Source: CAZVEV01 sp964625865
GTDB taxonomy: Bacteria > Planctomycetota > Phycisphaerae > SM23-33
Direction of reading: 5' to 3'
Assembly (NCBI GenBank): GCA_964625865.1
Contig: CAZVEV010000238.1
Coordinates: 1 to 9,649, forward strand
Length of the DNA: 9,649 bases
How positions within the stretch are numbered: the first letter of the stretch is position 1; each line of letters opens with the position of its first letter. Position numbers and translations under genes: made by a program. Below the pieces are notes generated by a model. That model was not told where the DNA came from and made no database searches. It worked only from the letters and a program-made list of their open reading frames with translations. Below are positions 1-6,975 of the stretch, piece after piece.

Positions 1-1
1 T

Positions 2-382
2 CGGCAGAAGTGGCGAGGTCATCTGAATGTCGGAGGCTTCGCCTGAACGGTTACGGTCGAGAAGATGTTCCCGGACCAGGACCTCAGGCGACTGTCGGTC
101 TCCTCGCCGCTGTTTGACCTGCCGGACATGAAGATCTCCACGATCGGCTGGCGCCGACAGACGAGCCTCCAGATGGGAGGCGTGCGGACGCCCAGTTTCA
201 AGGCCATCTCCATCGGAGGCAGGCCCGCCGTCATCGTCAGCCGCCACGACGTGACCGGCGGGCTGCTTGGCTGTCCGTCCGCGTCGGTCTACGGCTACTC
301 GGCCGGCACGTTGGCGAAGACCGGGTCGGCCTTCAGGCTGATGAGGAACATCAGCGTCTACGCCGCCAAGCAGAAACGATAG
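2..382 (+). pseudogene. DUF4159-like protein, C-terminal fragment (5' end missing, in-frame stop at 44-46)
   Basis: The longest uninterrupted stretch is an ATG-started frame at 65-382 (105 residues). Its end reads like the C-terminus of DUF4159-domain proteins, which are common in planctomycetes: MFPDQDL near the start, then PAVIVSRHDVTGGLLG, a YGYS element and SAFRLMRNISVYA before the stop. The same frame continues upstream as RGHLNVGGFA, which also resembles the family (a GGF turn before the MFP helix), but a TGA at 44-46 separates the two. The GGF-to-MFPD spacing is also shorter than I would expect. This could be a decayed gene or an assembly error at the contig edge. The molecular function of DUF4159 is not established. 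The gene is on the plus strand, ahead of hypF but separated from it by a repeat region. The family call is moderately sure; the broken status is uncertain. Confidence 0.6.
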
Positions 383-410
383 GGCGTTTGCCGGTCTGCG
401 ATGAGGACCG

Positions 411-503
411 GTGCCGTGGTTCAACGTCGTGTGCCGCGGCTTGACGCGAAGCGGCCGGGTGCCGTGGCTTGACGCCGGGTGCCGTGGCTTGACGCGAAGC
501 GGC
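411..503 (+). repeat. Four short direct repeats, GTGCCGTGGCTTGACG type
   Basis: Four units start at 411, 431, 459 and 479. Each begins GTGCCG(T/C)GG(T/C)T and continues TGACGC or a close variant (CAACGTC in the first unit). The start-to-start spacings are 20, 28 and 20 bases. Units 2 and 4 carry the extension GCGAAGCGGC; unit 3 lacks it, and unit 1 is the most diverged. They lie in the otherwise gene-free stretch 383-634. The variable spacing and imperfect copies do not fit a CRISPR array. They look like decayed interspersed or slipped repeats. Confidence 0.7.
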
Positions 504-551
504 AACCACGTTACGACGCATCGTGGTTGCCGCTGCGCGTCAGACCACGGC
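481..551. repeat. Long imperfect hairpin (30-base arms, 11-base loop)
   Basis: Arms 481-510 and 522-551 are inverted copies agreeing at 27 of 30 positions, with loop 511-521. The left arm is the fourth direct repeat unit plus GCAACCACG, and the right arm is an inverted copy of the same unit. As RNA, one of the three mismatches would be a G-U pair. There is no T-run on either side that would make it an ordinary intrinsic terminator. It could be a palindromic repeat element, a structured RNA or a terminator for the DUF4159-like gene; the sequence does not decide among these. Confidence 0.75.
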
Positions 552-583
552 CCCCGTGACATGGGCAACCCAGGGACCGGGAG

Positions 584-597
584 TCGACAATCGACAA
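584..597. repeat. Short direct repeat TCGACAA twice
   Basis: Two adjacent copies of TCGACAA lie about 40 bases before hypF. This is either a chance tandem or a small protein-binding direct repeat; nothing else supports a role. Confidence 0.4.
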
Positions 598-634
598 TCC
601 CCTTGAACTATGATGGTGTGTGAGGCGGCGAGGT

Positions 635-2977
635 ATGGCGGACGCCCCTGACATCCTGCGGAGGCGATTCGTCCTGGCCGGACAGGTCCAGGGCGTGGGG
701 TTCAGACCGTTCGTCTACAGGCTCGCCCAGGACCTGTGCCTGACCGGCTGGGTGGCCAACGACACCGGCGGGGTCCTGATCTGCGTCCAGGGGCCCGCGG
801 GGAGCGTCGAAGACTTCACACGCCGCCTCCGCGACGAACTGCCCCCCCTCGCGAGCGTGGCCTCGTGCGAACAGGCGGACGTCGAGCCGTTGGCCGTCGA
901 AAAGCACTTCGAGATTCGCCCCAGCGAGGGCGGCCAGATGACCGACGCGCAGGTCACCGTCGACACCGCCACGTGCGGCGACTGCCTTGCCGAACTGGCC
1001 GACCCCGCCGACCCGCGATTCGCCTATCCGTTCATCAACTGCACCAACTGCGGGCCGCGGTATTCCATCGTCCAGCGCATCCCCTACGACCGCCCGAACA
1101 CCACGATGCGCGACTTTGCGATGTGTTCGCTGTGCGGCGGCGAGTATGGCAATCCGGCATCACGACGCTTCCACGCCCAGCCGGTGGCTTGTCCGCGGTG
1201 CGGGCCGAACGTCTGGCTGGTTGACCCGGCGGGGGAGCGTCTGGACTGCGAAGACCCTCTGGCGGCGGCCGGGGCGATGCTCGCTGAGGGCAAGATCCTC
1301 GCGATAAAGGGCCTGGGCGGCTTTCACCTGGCCTGCCGGGCGGATGAGGAAGCCGTCGTCGCGCGCCTGCGACAGCGCAAGCGACGCGACGCCAAACCGT
1401 TCGCGCTGATGGTGGCCGACCTTGAGACGGCCGAGGCCCTCTGCGAGGTCTCCCCGCACGCCCGCGAGATGCTCACCGGTCCCCTGCGCCCGATCATAAT
1501 CTGTCCCGTCCGCACCGAGGCCCCCGTCGCGCCGTCGGTCGCACAGGGGCTCGACACGCTCGGCCTCATGCTGCCCTACACGCCCCTGCACCACCTCCTG
1601 ATGGCCTGCGGGCCCGGCGTGCTGGTGATGACGTCGGGCAACTACAGCGACCAGCCGCTGATCAAGGACAACGACGCCGCCGAATCCGCCCTGGCCGGGA
1701 TTGCCGACGCCATGCTCATGCACAACCGCCGGATCGAGCGGCGCGTCGACGACAGCGTCGTGCAGATCCACGTCGACGGCTCGCCCGGTCTGCTGCGACG
1801 CGCCCGCGGTTACGCCCCGCGCCCGGTCCGCCTGGGCGAGCAACTCGTCAGTGACTCACGCATCAATGTGCTGGCCGTCGGTGCCGAACTGAAGAGCACG
1901 GTCTGCCTGCTCGGCGGCTCGCGAGCGGTGGTCTCCGAGCACCTGGGCGACCTGAAGGACGGGCGGGTCTATCGGCACTTCGTCGAGACCATCACCCATC
2001 TCGAATCGCTCTACGAGTTCACGCCGGCCCTGGTGGCCGCCGACCTGCACCCGCAGTATCTCTCGACGGACTACGCCCAGCGGCGTCACCGGGGCGAGAT
2101 TCTTGGGCCCGGCCGCGAGCCCGTGCGGATCGTCCGCGTGCAGCATCACTGGGCGCACATCGTCTCGTGTCTTGCCGAGCACGGCCTGCCGGGCCCGGTG
2201 ATCGGCCTGGCATGCGACGGGGTGGGCTATGGCGATGACGGGACGGTGTGGGGCTGCGAGGTCCTGCGGGCGGACATCCGCGGCTACCGGCGGATCGGTC
2301 ACATGCGCTACAGTCCGCTGCCCGGTGGTGACGCGGCGGCGCGCGAGACGTTCCGCCCGGCGGTGGGGGCCCTGTGGGAGGCGTTCGGCGACGAGACCGA
2401 GTCGCATCTGGCGGCGCTGGCGGACGCGGGGCTGGAGGTCGACGATGCGACGCGCGACGCCTGCCTCCAGATGCTTGCAGCCGACGTGAACTGCCCCGCG
2501 AGCAGTTCGCTGGGTCGGTGGTTCGATGCGGCGGCATGGCTGTGCGGGGTGGCGCAAGAGAACCGCTACGAGGCCCAGGCGCCCATGTTGCTGCAAGCCG
2601 CCGTCGAAGCAGATATCACAGAGGCGTATGCATTCAACATCGTCGCAGACGGCCCGTTCCTCATCGATCCGCGCCCGATGGTGGAGCAACTCGTCGCCGA
2701 TCGCCTGGGCGGAACGGCCCCCGGCGTGATGGCCGCTCGATTCCACAACACCGTCGCGGCGATGCTCGCCGATGCCGCCCACCGGGCCCGCGAAGAAACG
2801 GGCCTGTCGGTGGTGGCCCTGTCCGGCGGATGCTTCGCCAACACCCTCCTGACCGCCCGCCTGTCAGCCGCCCTGTCCGCCGACGGCTTCGACGTCCTGC
2901 GTCACCGCACCGTCCCCTGCAACGACGCGGGGATCTCCCTCGGGCAGGCGCTTGCGGCAGCGGCGGGGAGGGCGTGA
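635..2977 (+). CDS. hypF: Carbamoyltransferase HypF, [NiFe]-hydrogenase maturation
   Basis: A complete 780-residue HypF, close to the usual 750-780. HypF uses carbamoyl phosphate and ATP to place a carbamoyl group on the C-terminal cysteine of HypE, the source of the cyanide ligands of the NiFe active site; it acts in the cytoplasm. The domains are in the standard order. An acylphosphatase-like domain with GQVQGVGFRPFVYRLA is at residues 16-32. Zinc-finger cysteine pairs lie at 114/117, 136/139, 164/167 and 186/189. A YrdC-like ATP-binding domain spans about 205-395 (KGLGGFHLAC, KRRDAKPFALM, TSGNYSDQPL). A Kae1-like carbamoyltransferase domain follows, with the metal-binding HHWAH at 504-508, ACDGVGYG and GGCFAN near 731-736. 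The ATG at 635 is preferred over the GTG at 620 because a GAGG motif sits 9 bases before it. No hypABCDE or hydrogenase gene is visible, and the gene is convergent with the FtsB-like gene. Confidence 0.96.
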   Translation: MADAPDILRRRFVLAGQVQGVGFRPFVYRLAQDLCLTGWVANDTGGVLICVQGPAGSVEDFTRRLRDELPPLASVASCEQADVEPLAVEKHFEIRPSEGGQMTDAQVTVDTATCGDCLAELADPADPRFAYPFINCTNCGPRYSIVQRIPYDRPNTTMRDFAMCSLCGGEYGNPASRRFHAQPVACPRCGPNVWLVDPAGERLDCEDPLAAAGAMLAEGKILAIKGLGGFHLACRADEEAVVARLRQRKRRDAKPFALMVADLETAEALCEVSPHAREMLTGPLRPIIICPVRTEAPVAPSVAQGLDTLGLMLPYTPLHHLLMACGPGVLVMTSGNYSDQPLIKDNDAAESALAGIADAMLMHNRRIERRVDDSVVQIHVDGSPGLLRRARGYAPRPVRLGEQLVSDSRINVLAVGAELKSTVCLLGGSRAVVSEHLGDLKDGRVYRHFVETITHLESLYEFTPALVAADLHPQYLSTDYAQRRHRGEILGPGREPVRIVRVQHHWAHIVSCLAEHGLPGPVIGLACDGVGYGDDGTVWGCEVLRADIRGYRRIGHMRYSPLPGGDAAARETFRPAVGALWEAFGDETESHLAALADAGLEVDDATRDACLQMLAADVNCPASSSLGRWFDAAAWLCGVAQENRYEAQAPMLLQAAVEADITEAYAFNIVADGPFLIDPRPMVEQLVADRLGGTAPGVMAARFHNTVAAMLADAAHRAREETGLSVVALSGGCFANTLLTARLSAALSADGFDVLRHRTVPCNDAGISLGQALAAAAGRA

Positions 2978-3085
2978 CCCGCATCGTTGGTGACCGGCGC
3001 GAAGCTCTGATCCTTCCCACGTCACCTTAATCGTGGCAGCTTGCTTCTTGGCGGAACGCCGGAAGGACCCCCATTTGGCCGTCGC
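2978..3085. other. Convergent intergenic region between hypF and the FtsB-like gene
   Basis: This 108-base gap separates two genes that face each other. It holds a GGTGAC (2989-2994) and GTCACC (3021-3026) inverted pair with a 26-base loop, and a small GGCG-GAA-CGCC hairpin at 3050-3060. Neither is followed by a T-run, so I do not call an intrinsic terminator. No small gene is evident. Confidence 0.5.
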
Positions 3086-3646
3086 TTACGTGCGTTTCGT
3101 AGGCACGCGAGCGGGCTTGGGTCTCCGTCGCGGGGCGTTGGACAGCAGGACGGCGGCGGCGGCGGTGGCGGCGGCCAGGGCGAGAAGGGTCAGGCGAATG
3201 CGATCGTTGGCGATTCGCTGGGCGGTGAGGGCCATCCAGTTGGCCACCGGCTTGGGTCGCGGGGCCGGCGTGATGGCGACCGTGCCGGGCTGGGGCGCGC
3301 GGAAGTCCTCGGTGGCAGTGACGACGTGCTCGGTTCGCGGGACGGCGCCGAAATGGCGCATGGCGAGGCGCTTGGCGAGTACGCGGTCGTCGGGCAGGGC
3401 CTCTATCAGGCGGTCCTGGGCGTCGATTCGCGCCTGGTCGTCGGCGTTGGCGGCGTCCAGACGCTCGTGCTCGGCGGTGACCCGATTGAGGCGGGCGTAG
3501 GCTGGAAGGAGCACTACGCCGGCCACAATCGCAATCGCCACCCCCGCCAGCAGGACGAAGCTGAACATCCGTCCGAGGAAAGACGCCAGCGACTCCGGCG
3601 GGGCGTTTGGCTTTTCGCTATCCCTTGTTCCAGGTTGTCGAGCCAT
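3086..3646 (-). CDS. FtsB/DivIC-like septum formation protein with an extra C-terminal membrane segment
   Basis: This 186-residue protein has the FtsB/DivIC plan: a short polar N-terminus, a membrane segment at about 27-49, and a coiled-coil-like stretch at about 50-82. The segment DDRVLAKRLAMRHFGAVPRT (86-105) matches the family's 'ERIAREELGMVRPGE' pattern. FtsB-type proteins link the divisome to septal peptidoglycan synthesis from the inner membrane. Unlike typical FtsB (about 100 residues), it has a proline-rich linker (118-133), a second hydrophobic segment at about 151-168 and a basic tail (RRRPKPAR). Its ATG lies 29 bases inside the enolase gene, in another frame, so it is probably co-transcribed and translationally coupled. 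In Escherichia coli too, ftsB directly follows eno. Planctomycetes often lack FtsZ, so a classical divisome role is uncertain. Confidence 0.72.
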   Translation of the reverse strand: MARQPGTRDSEKPNAPPESLASFLGRMFSFVLLAGVAIAIVAGVVLLPAYARLNRVTAEHERLDAANADDQARIDAQDRLIEALPDDRVLAKRLAMRHFGAVPRTEHVVTATEDFRAPQPGTVAITPAPRPKPVANWMALTAQRIANDRIRLTLLALAAATAAAAVLLSNAPRRRPKPARVPTKRT

Positions 3647-4922
3647 AGATCATCCGTGATCCGAGGGTCTCTTCGATTCTGAGCAACTGATTATACTTGC
3701 AGACGCGGTCGGTCCGACAGGCCGAGCCGGTCTTGATCTGTCCGGTGTTCTTGGCGACGACGAGGTCGGCAATGGTGGCGTCCTCGGTCTCGCCCGACCG
3801 GTGGGAGACGACGGCGGTGCAGCCGTTGGACATCGCCAGGTCGATCGCGGCGTACGTCTCGGTCAGCGTGCCGATCTGGTTGACCTTGATCAGGATGCTG
3901 TTGGCGCAGTTCTCGTCGAGCCCGCGCTGCAGGAACTTGACGTTGGTGACGAACAGGTCGTCGCCGACGATCTGGATCTTGTCGCCGAGCTTGGCCGTCA
4001 GCTTGCCCCAGCCGCCCCAGTCGTCCTCGCCCAGCCCGTCCTCGATGCTGCGGATGGGGTACTTGTCGCACCAGGAGGCCCAGATGTCGATCATCTCGTC
4101 ACTGGTGGCGATGCGCTCGGGGTCGGACTTGAAGAAGCGGTACCCTTCCTTGCCGACGGCGCGGGCTTCGTTGACCATTTCGCTGGCGGCGGGGTCCAAG
4201 GCCAGCCACAGGTCCTCCCCGGGCGTGTAGCCGGCGTTCTCGATGGCCTGGCAGATCAGTTCGGGGGCTTCGTCGTTGCTCTTGAGGCTCGGGGCGTATC
4301 CGCCCTCGTCGCCGACGGCGGTGTTGTAGCCTTTGTCCTTCAGGACGGTCTTGAGTGCGTGGAAGACCTCGACGCCCATGCGCAGGCCCTCGGAGAAGGT
4401 CTCGGCGCCCCAGGGCTGGACCATGAACTCCTGGAAGTCGACCGTGCCGTCGGCGTGCTTTCCGCCGTTGAGGATGTTCATCATGGGCACGGGCAGGGTT
4501 ATCGCCTCGTCGCCGCCGATGTACTGGAACAGGGGCTTGTCGGCGTAGGTCGCCGCCGCCTGCGCGACAGCCATCGAGACGCCCAGAATCGCGTTGGCGC
4601 CGAAGTTGGCCTTGTTCGGCGTGCCGTCGGCGGCAATCATGGCGTTGTCGACGGCCGCCTGGTCCATCGCGTCCATGCCGATCACCACGTCGGCCAGCTC
4701 GGTGTTGACGTGTCCGACGGCCTGGAGCACGCCCTTGCCCAGGTAAACGCTCTTGTCGCCATCGCGCAGCTCAACGGCTTCATTCTCGCCGGTCGACGCG
4801 CCGGACGGGACCGCTGCGCGTCCCATGACGCCGTTTTCGAGCAGCACGTCGACCTCGACGGTCGGGTTGCCCCGCGAATCGAGGATCTGTCGGCCCTTGA
4901 CTGCTTTGATGCTGGTAGACAT
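3618..4922 (-). CDS. eno: Enolase (phosphopyruvate hydratase)
   Basis: Enolase interconverts 2-phosphoglycerate and phosphoenolpyruvate in cytoplasmic glycolysis. The protein is 434 residues, the normal length, and every hallmark is present: ILDSRGNPTVEV at 13-24, the mobile loop SGAST at 40-44, GGKHAD with the active-site His156, GDEGGYAPSL with Glu206, and the metal ligands Asp243, Glu294 and Asp321. The catalytic Lys346 is in ILIKVNQ, SHRSGETEDATIADL follows, and Lys397 is in GQIKTG. The start at 4922 (MSTSIKAVKG) is preferred over the upstream in-frame ATG at 4976. It gives the family's usual N-terminus, has an AGGA motif 9 bases upstream, and the longer form would run into the promoter leader. 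It has its own promoter in the gap behind the HlyD gene and overlaps the FtsB-like gene at its 3' end. Confidence 0.98.
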   Translation of the reverse strand: MSTSIKAVKGRQILDSRGNPTVEVDVLLENGVMGRAAVPSGASTGENEAVELRDGDKSVYLGKGVLQAVGHVNTELADVVIGMDAMDQAAVDNAMIAADGTPNKANFGANAILGVSMAVAQAAATYADKPLFQYIGGDEAITLPVPMMNILNGGKHADGTVDFQEFMVQPWGAETFSEGLRMGVEVFHALKTVLKDKGYNTAVGDEGGYAPSLKSNDEAPELICQAIENAGYTPGEDLWLALDPAASEMVNEARAVGKEGYRFFKSDPERIATSDEMIDIWASWCDKYPIRSIEDGLGEDDWGGWGKLTAKLGDKIQIVGDDLFVTNVKFLQRGLDENCANSILIKVNQIGTLTETYAAIDLAMSNGCTAVVSHRSGETEDATIADLVVAKNTGQIKTGSACRTDRVCKYNQLLRIEETLGSRMIYGSTTWNKG

Positions 4923-4990
4923 TCGTGATGTTCCTTTGAATCTTATCGGGTCTCGGTTGCTTACGGCCTTAGCCAAACGTCAGTCGGGGT

Positions 4991-5018
4991 ATTGTAAGGA
5001 TTCGCCGCTCGTGTGCAA
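4991..5018 (-). promoter_or_regulatory. Sigma-70-like promoter for eno and the FtsB-like gene
   Basis: On the minus strand TTGCAC (5013-5018) and TACAAT (4991-4996) are separated by 16 bases, close to the TTGACA/TATAAT consensus. This predicts a start near 4984 and a leader of about 60 bases before the enolase ATG. It lies in the 133-base gap behind the HlyD stop codon, so enolase can be expressed independently of the upstream operon. Confidence 0.55.
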
Positions 5019-5037
5019 GTGAGATGGGCGGAAGGTC

Positions 5038-5051
5038 CCCCGGCAACGGGG
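5038..5051. other. Small GCAA-tetraloop hairpin after the HlyD gene
   Basis: CCCCG (5038-5042) pairs with CGGGG (5047-5051) around a GCAA loop, immediately downstream of the HlyD stop codon on the minus strand. There is no U-tract after it, so it is at best a 3'-end structure or a weak terminator. Confidence 0.35.
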
Positions 5052-5055
5052 CGGA

Positions 5056-6282
5056 TCATTCACGTGTGTAGAGGACGTCGACAAGCTGGCCGGGCTTGAG
5101 GGCCAGTTCATCGGGAATCGCGATCCTGACCGGCAGGCCCCACTGGGGCACGTTGGGGTCGCGCAGTTGATGGAGCGGAATGGCCTGGACCTGGGCGCCG
5201 ATCTTGTCGATCCGTGCCGCGACGATCTTGGGCGGCGTGGACCGCAACTTGATCTTCACGGGCATGTTCGGGACCGGCTCGACGAGGCGATCCTCGGGGA
5301 TGTAGCTGATGATGTATCCGGTGGCCTTGGGCGCGATGGTCATGATAATCTCGCCGGCGCGAACGGCCTGGCCCGGGCGGCGGGCGACGGTCATGATCTG
5401 TCCGGAGACAGGGGCCATAATCCGCAGCCGCTTGATCTGCTCGGTCAACTCCCTGATGCGCAGGTTCTGGGTGTCGACGGCCTTCTGTATCGGGTCGATC
5501 TGGGTAGCCAGTTCCATATCGTCCGACACGACGGGCTTGACCCGGGCGGCCTGGTAAGCCTTCTGACGCGCCTTGGCGGCCTCGAGGGATGCCACCGCGT
5601 CGACCAGGGCGACCTCCTCCTGCTTGATCTCCTCGGCCAGCGTGTCGTGACGCAACTTCGCGTCGACTTGGGTGTACTCGTTTTCGACGCCGCGCTGGAC
5701 GAGCTTCTTCAGGATCGCGAGCTTCTCCTTGTGGCGTGCCAGTTGTATGCGCCCGGACTCGATCCGGGTCTTGCGATCGAGCACGTCGAGGCGTTGGCTT
5801 TCGATGTCGACGAGCAGTCGTCTGGCCTGCGAGGCCTCATCACCGGTCCGTCCGGCGCGGCGCTCGGCCTGGGCGACGAGGACCTGTGTCCTGACGGCGG
5901 TCAACTCCGCACGGAGCCGCTCCACTTCGCCCTCCAGCGTCGCCAAGGCCGCCTTGGCCGGTGCGTCATCCATCCGCGCCACCAGGTCGCCCTGGTCGAC
6001 CTCGTCGAGTTCCCGGCGCGTGATGGCGTAGACAATGTCTGCGCCATCGGCGTCCCTGGCTTCAATCTCGATGGGCACCAGCGTGCCGTCAATCAGGGGC
6101 ACGATGTCCACCGGCGCCGTGGCGACCTCGCCGACAGCCAGAACGACCCCCGCCTGACGCTGCCACAACTGCATGGCCAGGAATACGCATCCGCAGAAGA
6201 CCAGGACGGGCACCATCTGGTACCGCAGGCGACGCAGATGCTGCCGCAACGGAGTTCGGATTCGACGGGGACGTTTCGCCAC
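5056..6282 (-). CDS. HlyD-family membrane fusion (periplasmic adaptor) protein
   Basis: A 408-residue protein with the HlyD/AcrA-type layout: a basic N-terminus, one membrane anchor at about 22-39, a first half-lipoyl/barrel region at about 50-108 (VDQGDLVARMDD), and a long helical hairpin at about 110-288 rich in E, K, Q and R. The second half-lipoyl motif IMAPVSGQIMTVARRPGQAV lies at 288-307, then a beta-barrel region to the end. Such proteins bridge an inner-membrane transporter or enzyme to the periplasm or outer membrane. The start is GTG at 6282, 3 bases after the DUF4956 stop, with GGAG 9 bases upstream inside that gene's end. An ATG start is not available nearby in this frame. It is the last gene of the VTC-DUF4956-HlyD operon. 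No ABC transporter, RND pump or TolC-type channel is in view, so the partner may be the DUF4956 protein. Confidence 0.88.
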   Translation of the reverse strand: MAKRPRRIRTPLRQHLRRLRYQMVPVLVFCGCVFLAMQLWQRQAGVVLAVGEVATAPVDIVPLIDGTLVPIEIEARDADGADIVYAITRRELDEVDQGDLVARMDDAPAKAALATLEGEVERLRAELTAVRTQVLVAQAERRAGRTGDEASQARRLLVDIESQRLDVLDRKTRIESGRIQLARHKEKLAILKKLVQRGVENEYTQVDAKLRHDTLAEEIKQEEVALVDAVASLEAAKARQKAYQAARVKPVVSDDMELATQIDPIQKAVDTQNLRIRELTEQIKRLRIMAPVSGQIMTVARRPGQAVRAGEIIMTIAPKATGYIISYIPEDRLVEPVPNMPVKIKLRSTPPKIVAARIDKIGAQVQAIPLHQLRDPNVPQWGLPVRIAIPDELALKPGQLVDVLYTRE

Positions 6283-6285
6283 GGA

Positions 6286-6975
6286 CTATATCTCCGACTC
6301 ATCTTCTCTATGGAACAGTGAGACTTCTTCGACGCCTTCGGCGGCCTGCAATTCGGCCACCAACTCGCCGCTCCTGCCCGGGTCGCGAAGGAGCAGGCGG
6401 TATGAAAGATCAAGCACCTGGTCGGGCCCGTCGCGTCGCCCGGCCAGTTGCGTCCGGGCGCTGTGTCGCCGCAGGATCGGTCTGAGCGACCGCACGCCGT
6501 CAGAGGCGCCGGCCCAGTGGATCGACAGGACAACGTCATAGCGGTGTCGCGTCCCGTAGGCCACGAACCGCAGGTACAGGAAGACCAGGCTCACGCAGAC
6601 GCAGCCGGCCACCGCGACGGTCAACTGCATCGTGCCCACCGCCATGCCCTGGATGATCGCCCAGAGGATGAACGTCGTGTCGCGCGTGTCCTTCAGGACG
6701 TTGCGGAATCGTACGACGGCAAAGACGGCGAGCAGGCCGAAGGCGATGGCAATGTTGCCCGACATGAGCACCATCACCAGGGACACCACGATTGGAATGA
6801 CCACGAGGGAGGCGGTAAAGGTCCTGGAGTACGACAGCGACACGTGCGTGCACATGTAGATCCACCCGATGATCTGCCCCACGCAGAACGCCAGCACCAG
6901 CGCCAGCAGCATCGACGAGGCGTCGGGCCCCATCGTGTGCAGGCTGGTTTCAAGCGTTGTCAGCCAGTCGCTCAT
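6286..6975 (-). CDS. DUF4956 multispan membrane protein
   Basis: A 229-residue protein whose core matches DUF4956: THVSLSYSRTF at 43-53, then IAFGLLAVFAVVRFRNVLKD (76-95), then a TRDTTFILWAIIQGMAVG segment. Hydrophobic stretches suggest about five membrane passes: 20-40, 53-71, 74-90, and two between 101 and 138. The hydrophilic C-terminal part (about 143-229) ends in ELQAAEGVEEVSLFHRED, which looks like a small ACT-like alpha/beta domain, probably cytosolic. DUF4956 genes are known to sit beside VTC-domain genes in bacteria, as here; their biochemical role is not established. The ATG overlaps the VTC stop by 4 bases (ATGA), which implies translational coupling. I infer a membrane anchor or channel partner for the VTC enzyme. 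Confidence 0.88.
   Translation of the reverse strand: MSDWLTTLETSLHTMGPDASSMLLALVLAFCVGQIIGWIYMCTHVSLSYSRTFTASLVVIPIVVSLVMVLMSGNIAIAFGLLAVFAVVRFRNVLKDTRDTTFILWAIIQGMAVGTMQLTVAVAGCVCVSLVFLYLRFVAYGTRHRYDVVLSIHWAGASDGVRSLRPILRRHSARTQLAGRRDGPDQVLDLSYRLLLRDPGRSGELVAELQAAEGVEEVSLFHREDESEI

Noticed and set aside
411..510. CRISPR array in the repeat region
   Set aside because: The repeats are imperfect and nearly adjacent, with spacings of 20 and 28 bases and no true spacers; no cas gene is present.
584..614. Promoter for hypF with TATGAT at 609-614
   Set aside because: The -10 is acceptable, but the only -35 candidates (TCGACA) are 19 or 12 bases away, and the leader would be only about 14 bases. 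Too weak to call.
411..623. 70-residue plus-strand frame across the repeats
   Set aside because: It is made by the GTGCCGTGG repeats themselves (repeated CRGLTRSG) and has no ribosome binding site or homology.
1856..2782. 308-residue minus-strand frame inside hypF
   Set aside because: Its composition is H, R and Q rich, as expected for an antisense frame of a GC-rich gene, and it lies entirely within hypF.
2989..3060. Terminator between hypF and the FtsB-like gene
   Set aside because: The inverted repeats are short or have a long loop, and no T-run follows on either strand.
3801..4928. 375-residue open frame on the plus strand opposite enolase
   Set aside because: It is an antisense shadow of a certain enolase gene in GC-rich DNA, with repetitive D/V/G-rich composition and no recognisable domain.
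5167..6321. 384-residue open frame on the plus strand opposite the HlyD gene
   Set aside because: It mirrors the HlyD coding strand, is rich in L, D and G without domain structure, and has no supporting promoter or family match.
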